DNA from: a bacterium
GTDB lineage: Bacteria; Sumerlaeota; Sumerlaeia; MVZB01
Direction of reading: 5' to 3'
DNA length: 61,753 nucleotides
Assembly (NCBI GenBank): GCA_021372575.1
Contig: JAJFUE010000076.1
Coordinates: 1-61,753, forward strand
Positions 24,620 to 35,250 of the stretch are shown here, piece by piece (the stretch's first letter is position 1; the number at the start of each line of letters is the position of its first letter). The translations under genes and the position numbers were made by a program. The notes under the pieces are model-generated. The model did not search any database and was not told the origin of the DNA. It was given only the letters and a program-made list of their open reading frames with translations.

Positions 24620-25648
24620 CTATTTCCTCAAAATCTCTTCGACCTTTTCCCTGATCGTCCGCTCCCGCCCGGGGACGCTCAGCACGTCGCATTCGCTTCC
24701 GAGGATGAACGGGTGGCCCGTCTCGCGCATTTTCCGCAGCAGCTCGTCGCACAGTTGCCGCACCCTGCCCGCGCTTATCAACTCATCCGAATAGAACTGT
24801 TTCGTCGGCAAATTTCCATATAAGACCACGTCTTTCGGCACGAGCGCGGCGTCTTCCCACAGCCTACGCGAACTGCCGAGGCTCAGCATCGCCGGATCGA
24901 GCCCGCCCAGCCGCCGGACCATGTCGTCCGTCAATTCCCCGCAGTCGTGAAGCATCAGGTCCACGCCGCGTGCCCGCAGCCGATCGCGAATGGCCTCGTT
25001 GGTGCGCATCACGTAGCGGTCGAAAATCTCGAAGCTCTCCGCGAGCTGGTTGGGCGAGAAATAGACGTTATTGGCCGCCGGCTCGCAAACAATGATCGCC
25101 TTCGCGCCGGCGTCCATCTGCGCGTCGAGATACTTCAGGATCGTCTCGAGCGAGATCTCGAGCAGCCGCTCGACAAGCCCGATCTCCGGTTCTTCATCCG
25201 CGCTGCAGCCGTCGCCCGCCAGGAACACCGGCGTGATCGGGTCCGCGATCAGCTTGGTCATCAGCGAGAACGGGCCGATGCCCATCCCGACCGGCACGAG
25301 ATCGGTCTGCGTCGCGATGTAATGGAGCGCGCCGCACGTCGCCTCCATTCGCCGCGTCAGGTGAAATCCGCCATCCTGCCCGGGAATTTCATCGAAATGG
25401 AACGTGTCGATCGCGGCCACGGGCACGCCACGCGCCAGCAGCATCGACTCCTTCTCGAGCGCCAGGTCCATGAGCGGCAACGCCAGTGGCGAACCGTAAC
25501 GACGCGCCGATTCCTCCACAACACGCCCCAGCCGTTCTCCATCCAGCAGAATTTCCCCGTGGTCTTCGTGCTCGTGCAGCACAAGGTGCGTGCCGATCGG
25601 GATTCGCACCCCCGCGGCCGCCAGCCCAAGGTAAAATTGACGGTCCAT
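24620..25648 (-). CDS. URO-D-type corrinoid methyltransferase 2
   Basis: A 342-residue paralogue of the URO-D/methyltransferase family. It carries the classic H-x-C-xn-C zinc motif of MtaA/MtbA/CmuA: H234 and C236 in LMLHDCGELTDDM, and C320 in LGSECDVLSVPG. DTFHFDEIPGQDGG and YIATQTDLVPVGMGIGP are substrate-barrel loops. The start at 25648 follows GGAAG by 8 nt; a longer open frame to 26467 exists but runs antisense-frame through the corrinoid gene and is not real. It lies 17 nt after the corrinoid protein gene, so these two are probably the direct methyl-transfer pair. Confidence 0.87.
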   Translation of the reverse strand: MDRQFYLGLAAAGVRIPIGTHLVLHEHEDHGEILLDGERLGRVVEESARRYGSPLALPLMDLALEKESMLLARGVPVAAIDTFHFDEIPGQDGGFHLTRRMEATCGALHYIATQTDLVPVGMGIGPFSLMTKLIADPITPVFLAGDGCSADEEPEIGLVERLLEISLETILKYLDAQMDAGAKAIIVCEPAANNVYFSPNQLAESFEIFDRYVMRTNEAIRDRLRARGVDLMLHDCGELTDDMVRRLGGLDPAMLSLGSSRRLWEDAALVPKDVVLYGNLPTKQFYSDELISAGRVRQLCDELLRKMRETGHPFILGSECDVLSVPGRERTIREKVEEILRK

Positions 25649-25665
25649 GTTGTTCTTCCGGATTT

Positions 25666-26304
25666 TTAATTGGAACTTCCGCGCATGAGTCCAAGCGCCA
25701 TATCGACCGCGCTGCCGGCATCGGGCGCGTAGCCGTCCGCCCCGATTTCGCGCGCGAATTCCTGCGTCACCGGCGCGCCGCCGATCACCACCCTGGTCTT
25801 GGCGCCGGATTCCCGGATCGCGTGAACCGCGTCGCGCATCGCGGGCATCGTCGTCGTCAGCAGCGCCGAAAGCCCCACTACATCGGGCTTGTGTTGCGCG
25901 ACCGCCTCGACGAACTTCGCCGGCGTCACGTTGACACCCAGGTCGATCACGTCGATGTTCGCGCCCTTCCACATCGTGGCGACGAGGTTTTTGCCGATGT
26001 CGTGCAGGTCGCCCTCGACCGTGCCGATCAGCGCGCGGTGTTCCGGCCTCACCCCAGCCGCGACCAGCATCGGCTCGAGCACCTTGAGCGCCTCCTTCAT
26101 CGAGCGCGCCGCGATCAGCATCTCGGGGACGAAGATCTCGCTCCGTTTGAATCTCTCCCCGATCTCCATCATGCCGGGCACAAGGCGCTTCTCGACGATA
26201 TCGCCCGCAGCCTCGCCCGCGTCGATGCACTGCTGGACAAGGGCCGGCACATCCCTGCGCCGTCCCGCGATGACTGCCTGTGTGAGTGGGTGATCGATGT
26301 TCAT
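25666..26304 (-). CDS. Corrinoid (B12-binding) methyl-carrier protein
   Basis: A 212-residue MtaC/MtbC-type carrier: an N-terminal helical cap (about 1-88, with VPGMMEIGERFKRSEIFVPE) and a Rossmann B12 domain with the cobalt-ligand motif D99-L-H101-D-I-G104 (EGDLHDIGKNLVATM). Later, VDVVGLSALLTTTMP-like and VVIGGAPVT segments complete the fold (the sequence reads DVVGLSALLTTTMP). It accepts a methyl group on cobalt and passes it on, for example to tetrahydrofolate. ATG 26304 has GAGGT about 10 nt upstream; earlier codons lack a site. First gene of the pair with URO-D 2. Confidence 0.92.
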   Translation of the reverse strand: MNIDHPLTQAVIAGRRRDVPALVQQCIDAGEAAGDIVEKRLVPGMMEIGERFKRSEIFVPEMLIAARSMKEALKVLEPMLVAAGVRPEHRALIGTVEGDLHDIGKNLVATMWKGANIDVIDLGVNVTPAKFVEAVAQHKPDVVGLSALLTTTMPAMRDAVHAIRESGAKTRVVIGGAPVTQEFAREIGADGYAPDAGSAVDMALGLMRGSSN

Positions 26305-26482
26305 CGGCCAGGTTACCTCGCGCAATCTGTTTTGTTTTGAATTGCTGTGCCGACACAAAATCCACGGCACATTTGACCATTGCTATCAGATTTATTGGAA
26401 CATAACAACCTTCGTGTTTGGCCCCGAGGCATGATGGGAAGATGAGCCGAGACGCAGCGGACTTCAAGATAGGCCGTCATCC

Positions 26483-29185
26483 TCATTCGTACCATTCCCA
26501 CTGCCGAGCGGCGTTCAGGTAATCCGCACCGGACAGCGTCCGGCTGTAAAGCACGTCATAATCGCCCGCGCTCGTTCCCCCCAGCGTTTCCTGCGTGTAC
26601 CAGGTGAAATGCGCGCGCCCGTACTTGTCCACGACCACCCTGGGATCGTAATCCGTAATCGAATCCGCATACCCCGTGGCGTTGGCGAGAATCGGCACGG
26701 CGCTCGACGGGAACTTCAGCGGCGGCCGGATATTCACATAACGGATATCGCCATCGGTTCCAGCCGAAATGACTGCGGTATCGACGCTTCGCCAGACGAC
26801 ATGCAGGCCGCCGGCCTTGTCGCCGACCATATACGGCGACATGTCGTAACCGTTGTCGCTTGTCATGTCGCTCAGCAGCGGCTGCGCCTGCGACCACGCT
26901 CCGCCGCTATAGCTCGCATGAAACAAATCCTCGTCGTTCCCCGAGCCTTGCAGGTCGATCCACGACGCCCAGACGCAATGCAGCACGCCATCGGGCGTAA
27001 AGGCCAGGGTTGGCAACTCGTCGTAGGCGCCGTCGCTCGTCGCGTAATGGTTGACGAATTTTGGATTGGACCACGAACCGCTGCTCCGGTTGGAGTAATG
27101 AATGTCGCGATCGATTCCCGCGCCGTTGTAATTCGCGTCCGATTGCCACGCGACGTGCGGCACGCCGAAGCGGTCGAGCGCCAGCGATGGGTTCTTCTCC
27201 GTCGAATGCATCGCGGCATACGCCTTGTCGATTGTTTCGACCGCGCCCCAGCCCGATGCCGACCGCTGCGCGTACGAGATATCGCCGTTGGCCGCGGTTG
27301 CCGGTTTCGGGGTCGTGGTCCATACGACGTGCACCTTGCTTCCATAAACCGCGACGTGCGGCCAATAATCGCACATGTCCGGCGGATCGGTCAGACCCGT
27401 TTTGTTGACCAGTTCCGGCGCCGTCCACCCCGCGCCCGAATTGGTCGTATAAAACACGTCCATGTCGTCGCCGGTCAATCCGCCGATATTGGCCTGGGAT
27501 GCCCACACGACGTGCAACCTGCCTGAATCGTCGATGGCCAGTTCCGGGTCGAGGTCCGATTGGCTGTCGTTGGTGCCGTTCCCGTTGACCAGGTCCGGGG
27601 CGCTCCAGCCGTATGCCCCGAGCGTCGCGTGGAAAATGTCGAGATCGGTTCCATGGGCCGGCGCGCCGATGCCATTGTAATTAGATGCCCAGACCGCGTG
27701 CAGGACGCCATCGGGCGCAAACGCAAAGCTTGGAGAGACGTCGCTATCATAGACCGTGTCCGGTGCGCCCCACTGATTGATGTATTGCGGGCGCGTCACC
27801 CCGCGCCCGAATCCGAGCGCGTGCAGGATGTCCCAGTCGGTCCCCTTCGTGCCGAACAGGCTGTCGTTGCTCTGCCACGCGCAACTGATAACGTCTTTGG
27901 GCGTGCACTTGATATCCGGCAACCAATCGTTGCATCCGGCAGTGTCAAACCACCCGTTCAGGTTGAGCAGATCAACCGGGCTCCAGGCGTTCCCAAAATA
28001 GACCGCGTTGGCAGAGTGGTGGATGTCCTGGTCGCTCCCGGTCGCGCCGCCCGTGCTGACCCACGCGCAATGGGCGATCCCTCCCGGCTCATAACAGATT
28101 GTGGGATAGAGATCCTCATCCGCCGCCCCGTCGGTTTTGGCGTCGCTGTTGATCAGCCCAGCCTCCCGGCACTGATATTTTCCGAGAGGTCCCGTGATAA
28201 TAATCGTCGCTGCAAGGATATCCGTGTCGGTCCCCTTGCCGAGCATCGGATCGTTGCTCGACCAGACGATCTGAACCTCCTGCCCGAACGTGGCGATCGC
28301 CGGATCCGTGTCCGCCCCCATGTCGGTCTTGGACGAATACGCAACGATGCCGGGCGTCGTCCAGCTTCCGCCCGGCACCAGAATGGATATGACGATGTCC
28401 CGATCGGAACCCTTGCCGGCGATCTTCGGCTCGTCACTGCTCCACGCCGCGGCAACGCTTCCATCGGCGACGATTCCCATCGCCACCGGACCCCAGTCCT
28501 TGCCGGTATCGGTCGTCGCATTGCCGTTCAGCGGGCGCGCCGTGGTCCAGACCCCGCCGACCCGGATCGAATACATGATGTCACCCTCGGTCCCGGTTTT
28601 TCCCGTACCGGTCGTCAGGTCATAAACACTGGCCCACGCCGCCACCACGCTGCCGTCCTTCCTCACGATCAGCCCCGGCCCGGAGTCCTCACCTTTGACG
28701 GTGTAGTTGTCGCTGGTCGCATAGCTGTTCACGACCTCGGCCGCGCTCCACGACGAGTTGCCGACTTTTTTCTGCGAATAGAAAATGTCGCCGTCCGTCC
28801 CCGTCCCCGCATAATTCGACGCGCCCCGCCAGATGCAGTGCAGCGTCCCGTCCGGGCCCTGCACAAGCTTCGGCGCCTCGTCGTTGCCCGTGTCGTATTT
28901 GCCGTAGGAATTCACCAGGATCGGCTTGCTCCAGCCGCTGCCGGCGCTGACCGAGTAATAAATGTCCGCGTCGGTGCCGGCGTCGCCGGTGTAGTTGTCC
29001 TGGCTCGCCCACACGGCGTGATACGTGTTGTTGGAATCGATCAGGTGGGATACGAACTGGTCGGCGCCGGAATCGGTCGTGCCGCCCCAATTAAGCACCC
29101 CCGGCGGCCAGAACGGCTGCGCGACGGCGTCAAAACCCGCCCCGAAGATCAGGGCCAGAACCCCCAATATGACAAGTCTGCACAT
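26483..29185 (-). CDS. Secreted beta-propeller repeat protein, paralogue 1
   Basis: A 900-residue protein with a signal peptide (VILGVLALIFGAGFDAVAQ) and about 13 repeats of 60-70 residues. Each repeat contains D-x-HxVWxS, then G-T-D-x-DI, Y/S and GWSxPxLVN, the pattern of sialidase/BNR-like or YD-type propeller blades. Asp-rich GTDxDI loops suggest calcium binding. No catalytic FRIP motif or Asp boxes in sialidase spacing were seen, so an adhesive or ligand-binding role is more likely than hydrolysis. GGAGG precedes the ATG by 6 nt. The product ends NAARQWEWYE. Its upstream neighbour is a close copy, 63 nt away. Confidence 0.8.
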   Translation of the reverse strand: MCRLVILGVLALIFGAGFDAVAQPFWPPGVLNWGGTTDSGADQFVSHLIDSNNTYHAVWASQDNYTGDAGTDADIYYSVSAGSGWSKPILVNSYGKYDTGNDEAPKLVQGPDGTLHCIWRGASNYAGTGTDGDIFYSQKKVGNSSWSAAEVVNSYATSDNYTVKGEDSGPGLIVRKDGSVVAAWASVYDLTTGTGKTGTEGDIMYSIRVGGVWTTARPLNGNATTDTGKDWGPVAMGIVADGSVAAAWSSDEPKIAGKGSDRDIVISILVPGGSWTTPGIVAYSSKTDMGADTDPAIATFGQEVQIVWSSNDPMLGKGTDTDILAATIIITGPLGKYQCREAGLINSDAKTDGAADEDLYPTICYEPGGIAHCAWVSTGGATGSDQDIHHSANAVYFGNAWSPVDLLNLNGWFDTAGCNDWLPDIKCTPKDVISCAWQSNDSLFGTKGTDWDILHALGFGRGVTRPQYINQWGAPDTVYDSDVSPSFAFAPDGVLHAVWASNYNGIGAPAHGTDLDIFHATLGAYGWSAPDLVNGNGTNDSQSDLDPELAIDDSGRLHVVWASQANIGGLTGDDMDVFYTTNSGAGWTAPELVNKTGLTDPPDMCDYWPHVAVYGSKVHVVWTTTPKPATAANGDISYAQRSASGWGAVETIDKAYAAMHSTEKNPSLALDRFGVPHVAWQSDANYNGAGIDRDIHYSNRSSGSWSNPKFVNHYATSDGAYDELPTLAFTPDGVLHCVWASWIDLQGSGNDEDLFHASYSGGAWSQAQPLLSDMTSDNGYDMSPYMVGDKAGGLHVVWRSVDTAVISAGTDGDIRYVNIRPPLKFPSSAVPILANATGYADSITDYDPRVVVDKYGRAHFTWYTQETLGGTSAGDYDVLYSRTLSGADYLNAARQWEWYE

Positions 29186-29248
29186 GATATTCCTCCCCCG
29201 CGAACCGGATCCGGCCCGCGCCGAGACAGCCGTGCAGATTGCATCGAA

Positions 29249-31957
29249 TCATTCGTAGCATTCCCACTGACGCGCGGCGTTCAGGTAATCCGCCCCGAAC
29301 AGCGTCCTGCTGTAATACACGTCGTAATCGCCCGCGCTCGTCCCCCCCATCGTGTCCGGCGTCTCCCAGATGAAATGCGCGCGCCCGTACTTGTCCACGA
29401 GCACGCTGGGATTGTGATCCCCCGATATATCCGCATAGCCGGTGGCGTTGGCCAGGATCGGCGCGGCGCTCGACGGGAACTTCAGCGGCGGCCGGATATT
29501 CACATAACGGATATCGCCCTCGGTTCCGGCCGAAATGACTGCGTTGTCCATGCTTTCCCAGACGACGTGCAGGCCGCCGGCCTTGTCGCTGACCATGCAG
29601 GCGAAATTATCCCAGCCGGTGTCGCTGGCCATGTCGCTCAGCAAAAGTTGCGCCTGTGACCAATTGCCGCCGCTGGTGCTCGCATGGAACAAATCATAGT
29701 CGCCCCCCGAGCCCTGCAGGTTGATCGATGACGCCCAAACGCAATGCAGCATGCCATCGGGGGTAAAAGCCAGGCATGGCGACATGTCAAACGCACCGTC
29801 GCTCGTCGCGTAATGATTGACGAATTTCGGGGTTGACCACGTGCCGCTGCTCCGGTTGGAGTAATGAATGTCCACGTCGTTCCCCGCGCCGTTGTAATTG
29901 GCATCCGATCGCCACGCCACATGCGGCACGCCATAACGGTCGATCGCCAGCGCCGGGTCCAGCTCCGTCGATTGCATCGCGGCATACGCCTTGTTGACCG
30001 TTTCCACCGCGCTCCAGCCCGACGCCGTCCGCTGCGCGTACGAGATATCGGACAGATAGCCGTTGTCCCTGGTATTCGGCTCCGTGGTCCAGACGACGTG
30101 CACCTTGCCTCCAAAAACAGCGATCCGGGGGCGAGTATCATCCACCTTGGATGTGTCGGTCAGGCCGGTTTTATTGACCAGTTCCGGCGCCGACCACCCC
30201 GCCCCCGAATTTTTAACATAGAACACGTCATAGTCGTCGCCGGTCGTCCCGCCGATGTTGGCCTCGGATGACCATGCGACGTGCAGCGCGCCTGCATCGT
30301 CAATTGCTAGCACCGGCTCGGTGTCATTCTTGCTGTCCAAAATGCCGTTCGAGTTGACCAGATCCGGTATGCTCCAGCCTGTTGGCCCGAGCGTCGCATG
30401 GAAAATATCGAGGTCCATTCCATGTGTCGGGCCCATGTATTCGTTATTGGATGCCCAGACCGCGTGCAGAACGCCATCCGGGGCAAATGCGAAACTCGGG
30501 AAATAATCCACATCGGTGTGGGCATCGGTGCGGGCCAACCAATTGACGTATTGCGGGCGCGTCACACCCCGGCCGCTTCCCAGCGCGTGCAGGATGTCCC
30601 AGTCGGTCCCCTTCGTGCCGAACAGGCTGTCGTTGCTCTGCCATGCGCAACTGATAACGTCTTTGGGTGTGCACTTGATATCCGGCAACCAATCGTTGCA
30701 GCCGGCCGTGTCAAACCACCCATTCAGGTTGAGCAGTTCGACCGGGCTCCAGGCGCTTCCCCGGACGGTCGCGTTGGTCGAATGGTGGATGTCCTGATCG
30801 CTTCCGGTCACGCCCCCCGTGCTGACCCACGCGCAATGGGCAACCCCTCCCGGCTCATAGCAAATCGTGGGATACAGATCCTCGTCCGTCGTGTTGTCGG
30901 TCTGGCCGTCGCTGTTGACCAGCCCCGCTGCTCCGTAGAGGTATCCACCCGGAAAGCCTCCTCCAACCACGATCGTCGCCGCGAGAATATCGGTATCGGT
31001 TCCCTTGGCAAGCCCCGGGTCGCTGCTCGACCAGGCGATCTGAACCTCCTGGCCGAACGTCGCAAGCGCCGGATTTGCGTCCGGCCCCACATCGGTCTTT
31101 GCGTTCGTGCAAACGATGCTGGGCGCGCTCCAGTTCCCCCCCGGCTCCAGGATGGATACGACAATGTCCCGATCGGCGCCTTTGCCCTGGATTTTGCTCG
31201 GCTCATCGGTGCTCCATACCGCGACAACGCTTCCATCGGTGACGAGTCCGACCGCCACCGGACCCACGTCCGCGCCGGTGTCGCTCGTCGCATAGCTGTT
31301 CAGCGGCCGCGCCGTCGTCCAGACCCCGCCGACCCGGATCGAATACATGATGTCGCCCTCGGTCCCGGTCTTTCCCGAACCGATCGTCAGGTCATAAACA
31401 CTGGCCCACGCCGCCACCACGCTCCCGTCTTTCCTCACCACAAGCGCCGGCCCGGAGTCTTCACCTTTGACGATGAAGTTATCGCTGGTCGCATAGCTGT
31501 TCACGATCTCGGTCGCGCTCCACGACGAGCTGCCGACTTTTTTCTGCGAATAGAAAATGTCGCCGTCCGTCCCCGTCCCCGCATAATTCGACGCGCCCCG
31601 CCAGATGCAGTGCAGCGTTCCGTCGGGACCCTGAACCAGCTTCGGCGCCTCATCATTGCCCGTGTCGAATTTGCCGTAGGAATTCACCAGGATCGGCTTG
31701 CTCCAACCGCTGCCGGCGCTGACCGAATAATAAATATCCGCGTCGGTCCCCGCGTCGCCGGTGTAATTGTCCTGGCTCGCCCACACGGCGTGATAGGTGT
31801 TGTTGGAGTCGATCAGGTGGGATATGAACTGGTCGGCGCCGGAATCGGTCGTGCCGCCCCAATTGAGCACTCCCGGCGGCCAGAACGGCTGCGCGCCGGC
31901 ATTCAATACCGCGCTGAAGATCAAGGCCAGAAATCCGAGTATGATAAACCTGCACAT
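29249..31957 (-). CDS. Secreted beta-propeller repeat protein, paralogue 2
   Basis: A 902-residue tandem paralogue of the gene downstream, nearly identical in the first 150 residues (WPPGVLNWGGTTDSGADQF) and diverging more in the middle blades. Signal peptide (FIILGFLALIFSAVLNAGAQ) and the same C-terminal NAARQWECYE. The start at 31957 has GGAGGGAG 5 nt upstream; the longer in-frame ORF to 32083 lacks a site. The first blades and the 3' third have stayed alike while the centre drifts, which suggests recent duplication or gene conversion. A TATAAT hexamer at 32061-32066 (minus strand) may belong to its promoter. Confidence 0.82.
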   Translation of the reverse strand: MCRFIILGFLALIFSAVLNAGAQPFWPPGVLNWGGTTDSGADQFISHLIDSNNTYHAVWASQDNYTGDAGTDADIYYSVSAGSGWSKPILVNSYGKFDTGNDEAPKLVQGPDGTLHCIWRGASNYAGTGTDGDIFYSQKKVGSSSWSATEIVNSYATSDNFIVKGEDSGPALVVRKDGSVVAAWASVYDLTIGSGKTGTEGDIMYSIRVGGVWTTARPLNSYATSDTGADVGPVAVGLVTDGSVVAVWSTDEPSKIQGKGADRDIVVSILEPGGNWSAPSIVCTNAKTDVGPDANPALATFGQEVQIAWSSSDPGLAKGTDTDILAATIVVGGGFPGGYLYGAAGLVNSDGQTDNTTDEDLYPTICYEPGGVAHCAWVSTGGVTGSDQDIHHSTNATVRGSAWSPVELLNLNGWFDTAGCNDWLPDIKCTPKDVISCAWQSNDSLFGTKGTDWDILHALGSGRGVTRPQYVNWLARTDAHTDVDYFPSFAFAPDGVLHAVWASNNEYMGPTHGMDLDIFHATLGPTGWSIPDLVNSNGILDSKNDTEPVLAIDDAGALHVAWSSEANIGGTTGDDYDVFYVKNSGAGWSAPELVNKTGLTDTSKVDDTRPRIAVFGGKVHVVWTTEPNTRDNGYLSDISYAQRTASGWSAVETVNKAYAAMQSTELDPALAIDRYGVPHVAWRSDANYNGAGNDVDIHYSNRSSGTWSTPKFVNHYATSDGAFDMSPCLAFTPDGMLHCVWASSINLQGSGGDYDLFHASTSGGNWSQAQLLLSDMASDTGWDNFACMVSDKAGGLHVVWESMDNAVISAGTEGDIRYVNIRPPLKFPSSAAPILANATGYADISGDHNPSVLVDKYGRAHFIWETPDTMGGTSAGDYDVYYSRTLFGADYLNAARQWECYE

Positions 31958-32152
31958 GATCTCCCTCCCCCGCGGACCGAATCCGATCCGTGACAAGACA
32001 GCTGTGCAGCGTGAATCCACAGGTTCATGCGGTCTGCCTGTTGCTTGTATTGAACGTCCAATTATAGCATAGCCGGCTGACATCCGGCCCGTTTGTGTTT
32101 ACTATGAACTGCGGCGATTTTTGATTCTGCGTTTTGATCGGATTAGCGCTTG

Positions 32153-32899
32153 ATGAACGAGTGGCCCACACCACCCACGTTTCCTCCCCTGCCCCCTCAC
32201 GAACTGCATGTGTGGCGGGTTTCGCTTTTGCCGCGTGAAGGCCGCGTCGAACACTTGCGTGGATTATTGGACAACGGCGAGCGCATCCGCGCCGACCGCT
32301 TCGCGTTCGACCATCTGCGCGCGCGTTACACCATCTCGCACGGGGTCCTGCGCCTGATCCTCGGCAAAACCATTGAGCGCGATCCCGCAACGCTCCAATT
32401 CGAAACCGGCGATCGCGGCAAACCCGCGCTCATCGATGGCGGCGACGTCCAATTCAGCCTTTCGCATTCCGGCGAACTGGCCCTCATTGCCGTCACGCGC
32501 GGCCGCCGCGTCGGCGTCGATGTCGAATACACCGGCCGAAAAATGCCCGAGCCCGGTTTCGTCGAGCGCTTCTTCTCCAAAGCCGAGATCGCGGCTTACA
32601 CCGCGCTCCCCCAAGACCAGCGCCTCGATGCGTTTTACGCGGGCTGGACGCGCAAGGAAGCCTACATCAAGGCGCTCGGCGAAGGCCTCGCGCGACCGCT
32701 GCACAGCTTCGACGTCAGTCTCGCGCCGAACGACGATCCGCCGGCTCTGCTGTGCGTCCACAACGCGCCCGACGAACCCGCCCGCTGGCAGATGCGATCC
32801 CTCAACCCCGGCGAAGACTACGCCGCCGCCGTCATCGCCGAGCATCCCGACTGGACCTTATCTGAATTTTCGTGGCCCGAAACTTGGGAACCGCGCTGA
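32153..32899 (+). CDS. 4'-phosphopantetheinyl transferase (Sfp type)
   Basis: A 248-residue two-domain enzyme that moves phosphopantetheine from CoA to Ser of acyl or peptidyl carrier proteins. The family motifs are FSLSHSGELALIAV, RVGVDVE (metal Asp/Glu) and the WTRKEAYIKALGEGL helix (residues about 164-178). No PKS or NRPS lies in the window, so the likely clients are free-standing carriers such as the ACP at 5884. ATG 32153 is used; the codon before it is an in-frame TTG. No clear ribosome site was seen. It is transcribed divergently from the propeller genes. Confidence 0.92.
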   Translation: MNEWPTPPTFPPLPPHELHVWRVSLLPREGRVEHLRGLLDNGERIRADRFAFDHLRARYTISHGVLRLILGKTIERDPATLQFETGDRGKPALIDGGDVQFSLSHSGELALIAVTRGRRVGVDVEYTGRKMPEPGFVERFFSKAEIAAYTALPQDQRLDAFYAGWTRKEAYIKALGEGLARPLHSFDVSLAPNDDPPALLCVHNAPDEPARWQMRSLNPGEDYAAAVIAEHPDWTLSEFSWPETWEPR

Positions 32900-32917
32900 T
32901 GTGATTGCATTTTAAAA

Positions 32918-33031
32918 AGCCCGCTTTTAGCGGGCTGAATGGGTTGCCACCGGCTTCAGCCGGTGGTTAGCGGCTTCTTAATTTCAATGAGCCGGCTTCA
33001 GCCGGCTTCTCGTAGCCCGGCTTCAGCCATT
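32918..33031. repeat. Triple-hairpin dispersed element, copy B
   Basis: AGCCCGCT/AGCGGGCT, CCACCGGCT/AGCCGGTGG and AGCCGGCT/AGCCGGCT hairpins with the shared GAATGGGTTG spacer, then GGCTTCAGCCATT. It sits between the convergent transferase and pseudouridine-synthase genes and may act as a bidirectional terminator. Confidence 0.85.
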
Positions 33032-33038
33032 AAATGGC

Positions 33039-33755
33039 TCAAAGCTTTTCTCCCAGCGAAATCTCCCCAACCAATTCCTTGAAATACTCCGGCACCGGCG
33101 CTTCAAACGTCATCTCTTTCCCGCTATACGGATGCCTGAACGAAATCGACCGCGCGTGCAGCGCGAGCTCTTTGTTCTTGTCTTCCTTCGGCCCGTATTT
33201 GCGGTCGCCGACCACCGGATGCCCGATCCCCGCCAGGTGCACGCGAATCTGGTGCTTGCGCCCGGTCAGCAAATCGACCTCCAGCACGCTGTAAATCTTC
33301 GTTTCCTTGATGACGCGGTACGCGGTCTTGGCCAGCTTTCCGCGTGACGAATCCGGCGTCGAATAGACGTGATACACGCTGTTCTCGGCCAGGTAGCTCG
33401 TAATCAAATCCGATTTCTTCTCGAGCTTGCCGTGCACGACCGTCAGGTATTTCTTGCGGATTTCGCTCCAGTGATCCTGCAGCTGCATTTTCGCCGCTTC
33501 GGTTTTGGCGAAAATCAACACGCCCGATGTTCCCTTGTCGATTCGGTGCACGACATACACGCGGTTGGGCGACTTGGCCGCGCCCTTGCGCACGTAATCC
33601 ATCAGGATGAAATACGCCGTGCGCTCCCTGTCCCGTTCCGTTGCGATCGTCAGAAGTCCCGCCGGCTTGTTCACGACGATGATGTCGCGGTCCTCGTGAA
33701 GGATCTCGAGCCCCGCATCCAACACCTTGTCGCCTGGTCTCGCGTGTTTGCGCAC
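33039..33755 (-). CDS. RluA-family pseudouridine synthase
   Basis: A 238-residue enzyme that isomerises uridine in rRNA or tRNA. The catalytic motif is HRIDKGTSGVLIFAKT with Asp74. VNKPAGLLT, then LLTGRKHQIRVHLAGIGHPV and GDRKYGP, complete the family pattern. There is no S4 RNA-binding domain, as in RluA/RluC short forms. I chose a GTG start at 33755 with GAGGG 6 nt upstream; the annotated open frame runs 60 codons further in an antisense-like frame over the helicase gene. The start lies 11 nt after the RhlE stop, so both RNA genes form an operon. Confidence 0.88.
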   Translation of the reverse strand: MRKHARPGDKVLDAGLEILHEDRDIIVVNKPAGLLTIATERDRERTAYFILMDYVRKGAAKSPNRVYVVHRIDKGTSGVLIFAKTEAAKMQLQDHWSEIRKKYLTVVHGKLEKKSDLITSYLAENSVYHVYSTPDSSRGKLAKTAYRVIKETKIYSVLEVDLLTGRKHQIRVHLAGIGHPVVGDRKYGPKEDKNKELALHARSISFRHPYSGKEMTFEAPVPEYFKELVGEISLGEKL

Positions 33756-33766
33756 GGCAATCCCTC

Positions 33767-35032
<1,266 letters not shown>

Positions 35033-35250
35033 TCAGAATTCCTGTCTTGTGGTGCCCGAGATAAGCTGCGGCTTGCTCTCGGTGATCCTCACAAAACAGG
35101 CGCCGAGAAATGGACGCGATTGGTCTTAAAGGGCGTATCCGGCAGCCGTCATACACGGCCGCACTCAGGCCATACCCTACCAGATCAGCGAATCATAAGA
35201 TAGAAGAACTTCATCAGCGCCCAGGGTCACAGCGTCATCTTGTGCTTCCA

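Noticed and set aside
24620-26467. A single 615-codon open frame covering URO-D 2 and the corrinoid gene
   Set aside because: Its first 270 residues are low-complexity Arg/Gly-rich, in a different frame from the well-supported corrinoid protein. Only the part from 25648 is a real gene.
23425-26482. A cobalamin riboswitch in the corrinoid locus
   Set aside because: I looked for a B12-box-like core in the leaders and saw none; the structured piece at 23582 is a dispersed repeat found elsewhere.
27560-31993. Long plus-strand frames across the two propeller genes
   Set aside because: They mirror the repeats of the opposite strand and are Arg/Pro-rich without motifs; the minus-strand proteins have signal peptides and ribosome sites.
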